Below are positions 44,819 to 54,187 of a DNA stretch of 64,000 bases, one piece after another. The DNA is taken from contig NZ_CP169244.1 of NCBI RefSeq assembly GCF_041902385.1, positions 4,402,001 to 4,466,000 of the forward strand. Reading direction: 5' to 3'. The number at the start of each line of letters is the position of its first letter. Position 1 is the stretch's first letter. The notes under the pieces are model-generated. The model made no database searches and was not told the DNA's origin. It saw only the letters and a list, made by a program, of their open reading frames with translations. Source of the stretch: Arcticibacter sp041902385 (GTDB taxonomy: Bacteria; Bacteroidota; Bacteroidia; Sphingobacteriales; Sphingobacteriaceae). A program made the position numbers and the translations under genes.

Positions 44819-44891
44819 ATCTTCTCTTTTAACTAGTTGTTTTGAGTCAGTCTGTTTGGGCAAAAATACCTGAAAAAGCCGCTCCTTGTGT

Positions 44892-45716
44892 TCATTGTCC
44901 GTTATAAACATCCCGCCGACCCTGACTGTGCTGATCCTCAGAGCTGTCCTTTCCTTTATAACGACTCACAATAGCTTCGGTGAGCAGCCGATATATGGGC
45001 GATAACTCTTCATTTCCCCGGAGATAATCGAGATGTCTTCCAATCGTCTCACTATCTCTTCTTCTGGCGGGCCCGGTCTGTACCTCGAGCGGGGAATAGT
45101 GTGCGGCCTTTTCCGCTGTTTCAGCGATAAGGGGTCTTAAGAGATCGAAGCTTAACCCCTCATGCGCCAGAATCTCCTCTCCTATGCTGTACAGGAGATT
45201 ACTAAAGTTACAGGCGAAAACCGCTGCAATATGAATGACCTTCCGCTGTTCAGAGCTGATGACCTCTGCGCGCTCAGACATCTCTTTTGCAAGTTTCAGC
45301 AACACTTCTGTTGTCTCTGCTGTATCCCCCTCTATGGCAATAGGAATGCGCCTGAAGTCCACCTCTTTTTCCTTGCTGAAGGTTTGAAGGGGGTAAAAGA
45401 CGCCGGTGCGCAACGAGGCTGACGTGATAGCATTTAACGAAGTGGCTCCGGAGGTGTGGACCAAAAGTTTGTCTTTATACGGGAATTGCTCAGAAATTAA
45501 CGGGATGGCGTTGTCGCTTACGGACAGGACATACAGGTCCGCCGCAGGGTCAAGCTGATCGAGTCTGTCTGTTACATCACAGCCCAGGATGCTGCCAAGA
45601 GTACTGGCGTTTGCGAGTTGTCTGCTCCAGACCTGCAGAACGGCGTGACCTGCCGCTTGCAGCGCTCTGCCCAGGTGTGTGGCAACATTCCCGCTGCCGA
45701 TCAGTACGATTTTCAT
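44892..45716 (-). CDS. DUF2520 Rossmann-fold oxidoreductase-like protein
   Basis: 274 residues from ATG 45716 (MKIVLIGSGNVATHLGRALQAAG); the frame extends to 45833 without support. An N-terminal NAD(P)-binding Rossmann domain with GSGNVATHLG is followed by a helical C-terminal DUF2520 domain (QRKVIHIAAVFACNFSNLLY). It resembles 6-phosphogluconate or pyrroline-carboxylate-type dehydrogenases in fold; the reaction is unknown. First gene of the operon with kdsC and maf, as in many Bacteroidota. Confidence 0.85.
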   Translation of the reverse strand: MKIVLIGSGNVATHLGRALQAAGHAVLQVWSRQLANASTLGSILGCDVTDRLDQLDPAADLYVLSVSDNAIPLISEQFPYKDKLLVHTSGATSLNAITSASLRTGVFYPLQTFSKEKEVDFRRIPIAIEGDTAETTEVLLKLAKEMSERAEVISSEQRKVIHIAAVFACNFSNLLYSIGEEILAHEGLSFDLLRPLIAETAEKAAHYSPLEVQTGPARRRDSETIGRHLDYLRGNEELSPIYRLLTEAIVSRYKGKDSSEDQHSQGRRDVYNGQ

Positions 45717-45891
45717 TCTATTTTTGATCCTCCTGATTTCTGTTATCACGGGTAAAGGCTGAACTTTGAAGGACAGCCCCCTGCGAACTTGGCTGGCGAA
45801 TTTACAAAAGAGACATGAGTATGCAGGTAACAAGGCTACGACTTTAGTTATAATCTAAGCAAGGTCAGCGATGTTGGATTGGAATACAAAG

Positions 45892-45922
45892 AACGGCCAC
45901 GCTTTCATTGCGTGGCCGTTTT
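45892..45922. terminator. Perfect 11-bp terminator hairpin downstream of gdh
   Basis: AACGGCCACGC, loop TTTCATT, GCGTGGCCGTT, with T-rich flanks on both strands. Confidence 0.85.
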
Positions 45923-45956
45923 GCGATCTTTTCATTTATTGTCCGCGGGCAAAACA

Positions 45957-47381
45957 CTAAGGCCAGATACCCATGTTCATGTACGACACGGCCACTTTTT
46001 CAATAGCACCAACAAATGCTGCAGTGCGGAGATCATTGATCTTCGGATTCCTTTTCTGAATGTTCCTGATCTCATGGTATGAGCGCACCATGGTGTCCTC
46101 CAATCCAGAGTTAACGAGCTCGAGCTCAGACGCACCTTTGATCACCAGGCTCCGTTGCTCTGCTGTAAGACTTACCCCGGTCATCTTTTCGACCATGGTG
46201 ACCAGCGTGAGATTTGCATTCTCTTCGTAACGCTTATCCATACGGCCAAAAGCAACGTGAGAGAGGTTTTTCAGCCATTCGAAGTAAGATACCGTCACCC
46301 CTCCCGCATTACAGTACATATCGGGGATAATAATTCCGCCGCGTTGTGTAAAGGCATCTGCAGCCTCAGGCGAGGTAGGACCATTCGCCGCCTCTGCAAT
46401 AATTTTCGCCTTTATACGCCCAATATTGGATGCAGTGATCTGATTTTCGAGAGCTGCAGGTACAAGGATATCGCACTCTTGCTCCAAACCGAGGGCAGAG
46501 TTCTTAAATTCCTGCTCAGCGCCTCCGAAGCCGAGGATAGATCCTGTGTCCTTTCTGTGCGCCACAACTTCGGCCAGGTCAAGGCCATTGCTGTTGTAGA
46601 TGGCGCCCTCGTACTCACATAAGCCCACCAGAATTGCCCCCATCTCGGAGAGGAAATTCGCCGTATGGAAACCCACATTGCCGAGCCCCTGCACGATCAC
46701 CCTCTTTCCTGCAATACCGGCAGTAAGGCCAAGCTCTTTCATATCTTCTGCCACATCAACACATTCGCGTATGGCAATCGCTACTCCTCTTCCGGTAGCT
46801 TCACGACGACCGTGAATTCCATGTAAGGCGATTGGCTTCCCCGTCACACAGCCCATTGCATCGAGCTGCCCTGGATTCATGGTGTAATACGTATCAGCAA
46901 TCCAGCTCATTTCGCGCTCGCCTGACCCATAATCGGGCGCAGGAACATCAATGGCCGGCCCAATAAAGTTCTTCTTAACCAACTCTACCGTGAACCGTCT
47001 GGTAATGTTCTCCAGCTCGGCGATGGTATAGTTCCGGGTATTAATCTTAATACCTCCTTTAGCCCCGCCAAAGGGCACATTCACAATGGCACATTTATAA
47101 GTCATCAAGGCAGCGAGTGCCATCACTTCATCTTCGTTCACCATCTCACTGTAGCGAATCCCACCCTTAGTCGGAGACATGTGATGAGAGTGCTCTACTC
47201 GCCATGCATCAATTACTTCTACACCTCCGTTTGCCTTACGAATAGGGAAACGGAATCTGTACACACTGTTACAGGCCTTGATCTGGTCAAGCAGCCCCGC
47301 AGGATGATTGGTAAACTGCGCTGCATGATCAAAAAAGGCACATACATCATTAAAAAAACTGGTATTTGCAGAATCTGCCAT
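45957..47381 (-). CDS. Glutamate dehydrogenase (Glu/Leu/Phe/Val dehydrogenase family)
   Basis: 474 residues. RVEHSHHMSPTKGGIRYS and VPFGGAKGGIKI hold the substrate-binding Lys residues; PAPDYGSGEREMSWIADTY has the catalytic Asp; IVQGLGNVGFHTANFLSEMG is the Rossmann motif. AANGPTSPEA and IPDMYCNAGGVTVSYFEW follow. It interconverts glutamate and 2-oxoglutarate with ammonium, most likely NAD-linked. Stand-alone gene with its own terminator; probably a main node of nitrogen metabolism. Confidence 0.93.
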   Translation of the reverse strand: MADSANTSFFNDVCAFFDHAAQFTNHPAGLLDQIKACNSVYRFRFPIRKANGGVEVIDAWRVEHSHHMSPTKGGIRYSEMVNEDEVMALAALMTYKCAIVNVPFGGAKGGIKINTRNYTIAELENITRRFTVELVKKNFIGPAIDVPAPDYGSGEREMSWIADTYYTMNPGQLDAMGCVTGKPIALHGIHGRREATGRGVAIAIRECVDVAEDMKELGLTAGIAGKRVIVQGLGNVGFHTANFLSEMGAILVGLCEYEGAIYNSNGLDLAEVVAHRKDTGSILGFGGAEQEFKNSALGLEQECDILVPAALENQITASNIGRIKAKIIAEAANGPTSPEAADAFTQRGGIIIPDMYCNAGGVTVSYFEWLKNLSHVAFGRMDKRYEENANLTLVTMVEKMTGVSLTAEQRSLVIKGASELELVNSGLEDTMVRSYHEIRNIQKRNPKINDLRTAAFVGAIEKVAVSYMNMGIWP

Positions 47382-48028
47382 ATAATTAGAATTTATAATT
47401 TTCCTGTTGCCCGGCTATTTCAGGTGCTGAAAACCCTTAAAGACGGAACGCCGCAGTGCACATCTTACGATAGAAAAGACGGGTACCGTTATACAAAAAT
47501 TCAGCACATCATCCTCAGCCGGGCGCCCATCTGCCTGTCTGCTCTTTCAGAGAAGGCAGCCGCGGGTATAAATACTGTAAACAGTAATTCTTTCATTTCG
47601 TTCAATTTTCTTCTTCTTGTGCATTTTCTATGAATATCGGACCGCCCTTTATGAACTACAAAAAACATCTAATTAACCTTCATTTCCCGCGGAGAACGCA
47701 GATCATGTAGGTTTTTATTATAGAACAAGCTCTTCACACTTGCCCAAGAACAGCTATAACGTTGATCATCAGCAAAGCCCTGTCCTCCTGCTAGCTGAAT
47801 CACCCTTCCAGCAGTACGGGTCACGAATAAAGAACAAAAATCAGCAATGGTCTGCATCACGACAGGCACGTGTAAAACCGTCCGAAAAAAGCCGGCAATC
47901 AGCGAGTAAAACAGAAGAATTACAGCAGGTATTTCCCATCGGCTTTTCCCCATAGAAGCACAATTAGAGGGCAAAGGTATAAAAGTCGGAGAAAAAGAAC
48001 AATTTCAGCAATTCGTTGTAATTGCAGT
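47382..48028. other. 647-nt intergenic stretch upstream of gdh
   Basis: No firm gene. One weak minus-strand frame (47669-47953) starts MGKSRWEIPAVILLFYSLIAGFF, resembling a signal peptide or membrane helix, then becomes featureless; it is listed here rather than as a gene. The left part would carry the gdh leader. Confidence 0.35.
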
Positions 48029-48259
48029 ATGCAGCTATTTGAAATCACCCTATTTATAGATAATATCGAACAAACGTTACAAGTACAGGAAGACAAAACA
48101 GCGAGCAACACCTACCTGGTTAATAAAGACCAGAAATTTATAGCCCGTATCTTTAAAGATACTGACAACCGGTGGAAAAGCAGAGAGATCTCGGAGCAGT
48201 CACCGTCAGTCTTACAATCGATAGGTGAAGAACTGGAGAAAGTACTAAATCAATCATAA
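48029..48259 (+). CDS. Small hypothetical protein
   Basis: 76 residues, MQLFEITLFIDNIEQTLQVQ..., with a beta-rich start and an acidic helical end (IGEELEKVLNQS). No signal or membrane segment. It lies 11 nt before the NUDIX gene on the same strand and is probably co-transcribed. Unknown function. Confidence 0.65.
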   Translation: MQLFEITLFIDNIEQTLQVQEDKTASNTYLVNKDQKFIARIFKDTDNRWKSREISEQSPSVLQSIGEELEKVLNQS

Positions 48260-48270
48260 GGTTAAAAGCC

Positions 48271-48750
48271 ATGTCAAAAAAGAGTGCAGGTCTGTTAGTT
48301 TATCGCTTCACGGAGGAACAACCCCAAGTATTACTCGTTCATCCAGGTGGCCCGTTCTATGTAAAGAAAGATGAAGGCGTATGGTCGGTACCCAAAGGCG
48401 AGTACGGCGAATCCGAAGAACCTCAAGCCGTTGCCATGAGGGAGTTTGAAGAGGAAACCGGAAATTCGCTAAGACCAGGAACGTCCCTCTTTCCCCTTGA
48501 GCCGGTTAAAATAAAAAGTGGAAAGGAAATACAGGTGTGGGCTGCAGAAGCTGACTTTCCGGCACCTTACATTTCCTCCAATACTTTTGAGATTGAATGG
48601 CCTCCCCATTCTGGAAGAAAGCAGGAATTCCCTGAAGCTGACAAAGCAGAGTGGTTCGACTTCGAGCGCGCTCTTTTAAAGATACACCCTGGTCAGGCCC
48701 CTATTCTGCTTCAGGTCAAGGGCATTCTACAAAACAGGATACGGGCCTAA
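48271..48750 (+). CDS. NUDIX hydrolase
   Basis: 159 residues. The Nudix box GEYGESEEPQAVAMREFEEE continues TG and keeps the REFEEETG core that binds metal. SAGLLVYRF and GGPFYVKKDEGVWSVPKGE before it resemble the Ap4A-hydrolase-like/NTP-pyrophosphohydrolase group with a kinase-linked Nudix style seen in Bacteroidota. Likely clears dinucleoside polyphosphates or oxidised nucleotides; substrate undefined. Confidence 0.88.
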   Translation: MSKKSAGLLVYRFTEEQPQVLLVHPGGPFYVKKDEGVWSVPKGEYGESEEPQAVAMREFEEETGNSLRPGTSLFPLEPVKIKSGKEIQVWAAEADFPAPYISSNTFEIEWPPHSGRKQEFPEADKAEWFDFERALLKIHPGQAPILLQVKGILQNRIRA

Positions 48751-48807
48751 AGGTGCAGACCTCTGCTTCGTCAGAGCAGCTATACCATCCTGTTGTAATG
48801 TCACCCT

Positions 48808-49170
48808 CTATCCTGCCACCCACCTTTTTGCTTCTTCAAGCTGCGCTATAGGGAATCCTTTTGCTTCGCCCGGAAGAGGGAAACTGGCAGCATCGGTGAA
48901 GTTTTGCACCATCTTCTGGTCGCTCACTATAGCCATACGATGCCACTTTGTAATATTCTTTAGCCCAACCCACAGGTCCTGCAATATTGCTCCTGAGGTG
49001 AAGTTCGAAATGTCAGTATCAATAAGAAGGAGGAAGTGAATCTTGTCTTCGGTTTTAGCCATCTTGTCAACCAGCGGCTTAATCACCAGTTCATAATCCT
49101 CCTTGGTTACTGTTCCGCTCACGCGGAAGGCCGTTACGTGCGGCGCTACATCAGTTATTACGTCTACCAT
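48808..49170 (-). CDS. SpoIIAA-like (STAS) family protein
   Basis: 120 residues with the PF11964 SpoIIAA-like layout: FRVSGTVTKEDYELVIKPLV, then IHFLLLIDTDISNFT, ILQDLWVGLKNITKWHRMAIVSD and a C-terminal ...AQLEEAKRWVAG helix. STAS-fold single-domain protein, cytoplasmic; function unknown in this family. It lies 51 nt after xseB on the same strand and may be the tail of that operon. Confidence 0.85.
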   Translation of the reverse strand: MVDVITDVAPHVTAFRVSGTVTKEDYELVIKPLVDKMAKTEDKIHFLLLIDTDISNFTSGAILQDLWVGLKNITKWHRMAIVSDQKMVQNFTDAASFPLPGEAKGFPIAQLEEAKRWVAG

Positions 49171-49221
49171 AGGTCTTCTTTTCTAAGACAAACAGTAGAA
49201 AAAGAAGAAAGTTCTGTGATA

Positions 49222-49452
49222 TTAGCGGTCTGTATTTTGCTCCATTTGCGAGATAATTTGGTTTACCTCAGTTTCGGCAGACTTCAGCTTAGCCTGACAG
49301 AAGGCAACCAGTTCAGAGGCTCGCTTTACCTTCTCAGCCAGTATATCTACAGACACCGATTCCTGCTCTATCTCTTTCGCTATCCGGGCAAGCTCTTCAT
49401 AAGCAGCCTCATATGTTAAAGTCTGATCCATCATATCCTTTTGTTGATTCAA
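49222..49452 (-). CDS. xseB: Exodeoxyribonuclease VII small subunit
   Basis: 76 residues; LTYEAAYEELARIAKEIEQ and the helical hairpin VKRASELVAFCQAKLKSAETEV are diagnostic. ATG 49452 lies inside the end of xseA; ATG 49434 or 49431 are also possible and would shorten the overlap. XseB binds XseA to form ExoVII, which degrades single-stranded DNA. The overlap implies translational coupling. Confidence 0.92.
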   Translation of the reverse strand: MNQQKDMMDQTLTYEAAYEELARIAKEIEQESVSVDILAEKVKRASELVAFCQAKLKSAETEVNQIISQMEQNTDR

Positions 49453-50848
49453 CTATGGCACTGATCTCCACTCCGCCCAGCACGACCTCGAACTGGTCTC
49501 CTGCCGTAATATCCGACGCCACACTGGTAATTTTGCCATTTTGCTTCACAATCGCAAATCCTCTTTTCAAAATATTGCCGGGCGACATAAGTCTCACTAA
49601 TGTGGCGGTGTGTTCCAATTCGCTGTTACGATTTTTGAGGAATGATGCCGATGTACGTCGTAACTCCGCCCCAACCATGCCAAGCTCATTCGCTCTGCTT
49701 CTGAGAACAAGACGGGGAGCCGATATCAAGAGGAGGCCGAGGGTTTGTAAAGCAAGAGCGTGCTGATGGAGGAGCGTTCTGGATCTGCCCGTGATCTTGC
49801 TATTAAGATAGAAAAGGTTATCCTTTTGATTCCCAAGATAGTTCCCGGCGGCGGAGGCGATCGTAGCGTTAAGAGACGAGAGGCTTCGGCTATGACCGGA
49901 AAGCAGCTGCTGCGATTTAATGACCACCCGCTTTTCTAATACCAGAAGCGCTTCCATAAACAGCCGGTTGTGGCCAATGATCCACTCGGCAGCCTGCGTA
50001 GGCGTTTTCGTTGACGTATGAGCCATCAGGTCCGTTATTGTCTGATTTCTCTGATGCCCTATTCCCGTGATCACCGGGATGGGGAACCTTGCAACTGCCC
50101 GCGCAAGGGAGTAATCATCAAAGAGCAGGAAGTCGGTTTGTGCTCCGCCTCCCCTGATAATTACTACCGCATCGTATTGTACACCCGATTTATAAACTTC
50201 GATCATCCGATCGACAAACTGTCTGCTGTTATGCTCGCCATGCACCAGAACCCGGTAGTGGTCGATCGAGAACTTGTACCCGGCAACATTATGCTGAAGA
50301 GTGTGAACAAAATCCTGAAAGCCGGCGGAAGTACCTGAAGAAAGTACCGCGAGTTTCTGAATCACAGCCCTGAGTTTAAGGTCGCGGTTAAAAGTCAGGT
50401 AGCGATCTCCCTCAAAGCGGACGTGCTCGGGATTCTCTTGCAGCAGCCGTTGAAGCGCTTTTCGTCGTTGCTGTTCGAGCATTCCTAAAGTAAAGCTGGT
50501 ATCTATATCGGTTACGCAGAGCTGAAGCCCATAGGTTGGATGAAACTCCACTGTGACCTGAACAAGCACATGAATATCATTACCAAAGCGCTGGCCCGTT
50601 GCCTGCTCAAAAACCGAGATTCGCTGAGAGCCTGTGCCCCAGGCGCGGGCGGCAAACTTAGAAAGAACATGATTACTCTGCTGGTCTTTATCGACCAGCT
50701 CGAAGTAATGAAAGTTGCTTTGGGCTTTATACGTGTGACTTGTCACATCTGCAACTACCCAATAGTTTTTTCCTGAAAAGGCTTCCTCAACGGCCCGTAC
50801 CACTTTTTGCGAGAGCTCGGAAAGACGTATAAATGACGGCGTACTCAT
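49409..50848 (-). CDS. xseA: Exodeoxyribonuclease VII large subunit
   Basis: 479 residues. An N-terminal OB-fold (LSELSQKVVRAVEEAFSGKNYWVVADV) binds ssDNA; the catalytic region has AVVIIRGGGAQTDFLLFDDYSLARAVARFP and TGIGHQRNQTITDLMAH; a long coiled coil and the GFAIVKQNGKI segment end the protein. Its ATG overlaps the previous gene stop by 4 nt (ATGA) and its end overlaps xseB. Confidence 0.95.
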   Translation of the reverse strand: MSTPSFIRLSELSQKVVRAVEEAFSGKNYWVVADVTSHTYKAQSNFHYFELVDKDQQSNHVLSKFAARAWGTGSQRISVFEQATGQRFGNDIHVLVQVTVEFHPTYGLQLCVTDIDTSFTLGMLEQQRRKALQRLLQENPEHVRFEGDRYLTFNRDLKLRAVIQKLAVLSSGTSAGFQDFVHTLQHNVAGYKFSIDHYRVLVHGEHNSRQFVDRMIEVYKSGVQYDAVVIIRGGGAQTDFLLFDDYSLARAVARFPIPVITGIGHQRNQTITDLMAHTSTKTPTQAAEWIIGHNRLFMEALLVLEKRVVIKSQQLLSGHSRSLSSLNATIASAAGNYLGNQKDNLFYLNSKITGRSRTLLHQHALALQTLGLLLISAPRLVLRSRANELGMVGAELRRTSASFLKNRNSELEHTATLVRLMSPGNILKRGFAIVKQNGKITSVASDITAGDQFEVVLGGVEISAIVESTKGYDGSDFNI

Positions 50849-51330
50849 TCGATCAGTTTAAAGTTTACATCGTATAAGCCGCTTAATACACTGTTACCCT
50901 CGTTGTCTACCCTTAGTCCGCCGTACTTTGCAAGAGCATATCGATCCTGCTTCCCTTCCTGAAAAAAGAAGGACTCAGCTCCCAGGTTGATGAAGTAATT
51001 ATTGTAAAAATATCGGATCAGGTACTCCCCATCGTTCAGAGGCTGTTCTCCCTGTTGAAACCTGACTGCCTTTGCTACCTGGTGTTGATCTAGTCTCACC
51101 ACACAATACCCCCTTTTGGGGAGACGGTGCGGAGATTGCCTGGCGGTAATTGCGTAGTTCAAACGCATATAGTCGCCCTGCATCAGCGATCTTGGGTCTA
51201 CCGGCACCAATTCAAGCAGCACAAGTTGACCGTGTCGCAGCGTTCTCTCCTTGGAGGCGATATTCCAGTTAAACCACGTCAGAAAGCCCAGCAGGTTCAG
51301 TAAAATCAGTAATAAACTAAGCCTCTTCAT
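50845..51330 (-). CDS. GDYXXLXY-family protein
   Basis: 161 residues. An N-terminal membrane anchor or signal (LSLLLILLNLLGFLTWFNW) is followed by the family motif GDYMRLNY at about residue 55 and a beta-rich domain. Family known only by its motif (PF14345-like). In many genomes it sits behind DUF2157 and DUF4401 membrane proteins, as here, so the three probably form one membrane complex of unknown role. It overlaps DUF4401 upstream by 14 nt and xseA downstream by 4 nt. Confidence 0.88.
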   Translation of the reverse strand: MKRLSLLLILLNLLGFLTWFNWNIASKERTLRHGQLVLLELVPVDPRSLMQGDYMRLNYAITARQSPHRLPKRGYCVVRLDQHQVAKAVRFQQGEQPLNDGEYLIRYFYNNYFINLGAESFFFQEGKQDRYALAKYGGLRVDNEGNSVLSGLYDVNFKLIE

Positions 51331-52390
51331 ACATTCTTAATTTCCTTTTAAACATGATCCAGGCAACTAAAAAGACAAGCCCTGAGCCAAAAAGAATAGC
51401 TGACTTGGTGAGAAGACTGTACTCAAGGTCATAATAATACGTGGCCACAGAATAAATGAGAACAATCAGTCCAAGAAAAAACGCGTTCCGATGGCTTGTG
51501 TAAAAGCTCACGAGCAAAACGAGTATCGCTCCACTTACTGCTGGTGAAACAAGACCTGGCAGCAATACCAGTGCACTAAATACGATCACAAGCTTGACCA
51601 TCGGCCTTGCCTTATCGCCCATTCGCCGCAATACAGTCCATACAGTAAAAATACTCCCCATACCAATCAGCGCTGAGGAAAGGATTAAAGGACTCCGGAA
51701 CAAGACAAAAATCTCCTTTCGTGATAATACACCAAGCAAGATCAGGAACGACAACAAGACACCAATGCGAACAGGAGTATAAAGCTTGTTCCATCTCCTG
51801 CCCTTTGCAATCCAAAATGCTTCTTTGAGATGAATATGAGTATACGCAAGCGTGAGGGCTCCGCTCAGCAGAAAGATAAAGTACTGAGCATCATTAATAA
51901 GGAACAACGCAAGGGCGCAGTTGCAGGCTACGATTACCGCAATCAGAACCAGCATAAAGCTTTCCGAAAGGAAAAGAGTCAAAACGGCCAGGATAAGCAG
52001 GGTAACGGCCTGAAGATTATCGCTCCTGGTGAGGTCATTAAGACCTATAGCAACACTAATATAACCGATCACATTTGCTGAAACGACCGCGGTATCGAGG
52101 GTAAGATTTTTAACGTATCTATTGACGATTATCGACCCGGCCAGTGCAAACAAGCCAAAAACTAGCATGGAGACTCCGGACCTGATCAGTTCGGCAGAAA
52201 AAAGAAAGCCCGTAAAGCTTAGACTTGCAAGAAGGCCGCCTACAACCGACAGGACCTTGACCCCGAGCCCGGAGTACATGGACGAGCGAAAACCTACTTC
52301 TGCGCTGATGAGTTGCAGATCTGCGCGAAAGTCCTCACCTCCATCGGAGGCGGCTTTTGCAAGGAGCTCATCAAGCGGCTGATCGTTCAT
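51317..52390 (-). CDS. DUF4401 membrane protein
   Basis: 357 residues with a short soluble N-terminus (about 40 residues) and roughly ten hydrophobic segments (for example VLSVVGGLLASLSFTGFLF and LVIVFSALVLLPGLVSPAVSGAI). It matches the DUF4401 family by architecture and by its position between DUF2157 and GDYXXLXY genes. Integral inner-membrane protein, function unknown. Overlaps both neighbours (20 nt and 14 nt). Confidence 0.82.
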   Translation of the reverse strand: MNDQPLDELLAKAASDGGEDFRADLQLISAEVGFRSSMYSGLGVKVLSVVGGLLASLSFTGFLFSAELIRSGVSMLVFGLFALAGSIIVNRYVKNLTLDTAVVSANVIGYISVAIGLNDLTRSDNLQAVTLLILAVLTLFLSESFMLVLIAVIVACNCALALFLINDAQYFIFLLSGALTLAYTHIHLKEAFWIAKGRRWNKLYTPVRIGVLLSFLILLGVLSRKEIFVLFRSPLILSSALIGMGSIFTVWTVLRRMGDKARPMVKLVIVFSALVLLPGLVSPAVSGAILVLLVSFYTSHRNAFFLGLIVLIYSVATYYYDLEYSLLTKSAILFGSGLVFLVAWIMFKRKLRMYEEA

Positions 52391-53348
52391 TCCACCTCCT
52401 GTTCAGTTTAAGAATTTGTGTAACCAACACCGTTATAATGCTGACTATAAAAGCGGTAACAATCAAAAGCATCACTGTAAGGTCAGTTTTCGCAGATTCG
52501 AGCAGAAATGCAGAAGTGATCAACACCACACTCAAAGGAATGAGGAACAGATAAAAAACACTCCTGGTTCTGAAACTATAGATTAAAGCTCCTATGTAAG
52601 CGAGGGAAACAATAGCGAGAGAAGTATACCAGGCCGTGCCGTATTTATAAAAAATGCCGGAGATAATGCTGATGGTGCTGCAGGTACATGCAGTGACTGC
52701 TACTGTTTTTGAAAACCATGCAGGCGCAAAACGCTTTCCACTCCATTTCTCGCCGACAGACAGAGACAAAAGCACAGCGCAATCGACCAGGAACAGCAAG
52801 CAGTAGAGAGCAGCGGCACTCCAGCCTCTTGCTACCTGTTCGGCATAAAGTACAAGCGTAATATGACAGAGGGCAAGCAGGATAAGCCAGAGAGGAGCAA
52901 AGCGGGAAACCAGAGCCCAAAGAATGGTAAAGACCGTCCAGCCAAGAAAGAGGTCGTAGGCATCAGCCCCGGTTTGATAAATCTGCCCGAACACGGCAAA
53001 CAACACTCCTGTCAGTATAGAACCTGCAGTCAGGGATAGGCTCCTTATCAGCGGATTGTGCCGGCTGACCACCGCTGTTAATATTAACGATACCAGAATG
53101 ACCTCTACCAGGCCGAGTTTCACAAACTTGTGCAAATCCTGCCAGTTATAGGCGAAAAAGAAGACGATGCCTGAAGTGCAGAAGACGACAGCCAGCGCGA
53201 GCAGCGCGACGTCGATAAACTTTGACCAGGACCGCCGGTTCGCATGCACATTGTACTCAAGGAGAGTATCCTCAATATTGTCAGCTCTCCAGTTGCTGTA
53301 CCTGCTGATGATATGGACCAGATCCCGCGTAACGGCTCTTAATTTCAT
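52371..53348 (-). CDS. DUF2157 membrane protein
   Basis: 325 residues: an N-terminal cytoplasmic segment, then VALLALAVVFCTSGIVFFFAYNWQDL, the typical DUF2157 FAYNW motif, and about nine further membrane segments. First gene of the coupled five-gene set leading into xseA-xseB. Function unknown; a link to ExoVII would be positional only. Confidence 0.85.
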   Translation of the reverse strand: MKLRAVTRDLVHIISRYSNWRADNIEDTLLEYNVHANRRSWSKFIDVALLALAVVFCTSGIVFFFAYNWQDLHKFVKLGLVEVILVSLILTAVVSRHNPLIRSLSLTAGSILTGVLFAVFGQIYQTGADAYDLFLGWTVFTILWALVSRFAPLWLILLALCHITLVLYAEQVARGWSAAALYCLLFLVDCAVLLSLSVGEKWSGKRFAPAWFSKTVAVTACTCSTISIISGIFYKYGTAWYTSLAIVSLAYIGALIYSFRTRSVFYLFLIPLSVVLITSAFLLESAKTDLTVMLLIVTAFIVSIITVLVTQILKLNRRWNERSAA

Positions 53349-53581
53349 GTCTTGAGATGTGTGGTTGCAGCTCTTGCCTGAGGGCTAAGATAATAATGTT
53401 TCGACCAAGTCAGCCTTCCATTTAAAATACTGCTGTCCCGGTGCGGCCTCACACTTTAAGACGAAGTGCGCCAAAGCACCTGTTTAGACAACATATTACC
53501 GTTCTTAATGTTTATCAAGGAGATTTCATTGTGAGTACCTCCAGCAATTTATATTAGTCACTCAGTTTTCAGCACAAAGGG

Positions 53582-54187
53582 ATGGACGTCGAGCTTCTAA
53601 AGAATCTATTTCACAATTCAAGGTATTTCTACATCATTTGTGTGGATACAGAAGGACGCTATACCTACATAAACGAACATTACCTCAGCCGTTTCCAGCA
53701 CATCGACAAGAAGTTTATCGGTCAACCTTTTCATATTACAATGCATTCGGAAGATATAACGGTAGTTGAGCGAACCTGTGAAAGATGTTTCAAGCAACCC
53801 GACCGGATGTTTCCGGCAACCATCAAAAAGTATGGCAGCCACGGTTCTTTCATTATAACCCAGTGGGAGTTCAAGCTCATACAAACAGCAGGAGAGTACC
53901 AGGGATTTTTCTGTATGGGCTACGATGTAACGGAGTTGGAACTACATCGGCAGGAGCTAACGGAGGCGAAAAAACAAATTGGAGAGGCGAGTAAAGTGAT
54001 CGAAGACATAGCGTTTACCCAATCACATCTGGTCAGACGTCCTCTATCGAACATCCTCGGCCTGATGTCTATACTCGAAAACCTCGAGCTAAGCGACGAA
54101 GCTAGGGGAATTGTTGAAATGCTTAAGTCCAGCAGCCTGCGCCTGGATGATATAATAAAGGAAATTGTAAAGAAGACAAATGAATAG
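53582..54187 (+). CDS. PAS-domain protein with a HisKA-like dimerisation segment but no ATPase domain
   Basis: 201 residues. A PAS domain (about residues 1-115: YFYIICVDTEGRYTYINEHYLSRF, then GFFCMGYDVTELE), a short coiled coil, then QSHLVRRPLSNILGLMSILE, an H-box like that of HisKA domains, and a second helix ending at residue 201. There is no N/G1/F/G2 ATP-binding domain and none downstream, so it cannot be a complete kinase. It may be phosphorylated in trans or act as a sensor/dimerisation module. Monocistronic. Confidence 0.8.
   Translation: MDVELLKNLFHNSRYFYIICVDTEGRYTYINEHYLSRFQHIDKKFIGQPFHITMHSEDITVVERTCERCFKQPDRMFPATIKKYGSHGSFIITQWEFKLIQTAGEYQGFFCMGYDVTELELHRQELTEAKKQIGEASKVIEDIAFTQSHLVRRPLSNILGLMSILENLELSDEARGIVEMLKSSSLRLDDIIKEIVKKTNE

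Noticed and set aside
47181..47633. 150-residue plus-strand frame across the start of gdh
   Set aside because: Half lies antisense to gdh, the rest in AT-rich leader sequence; no signal or domain.
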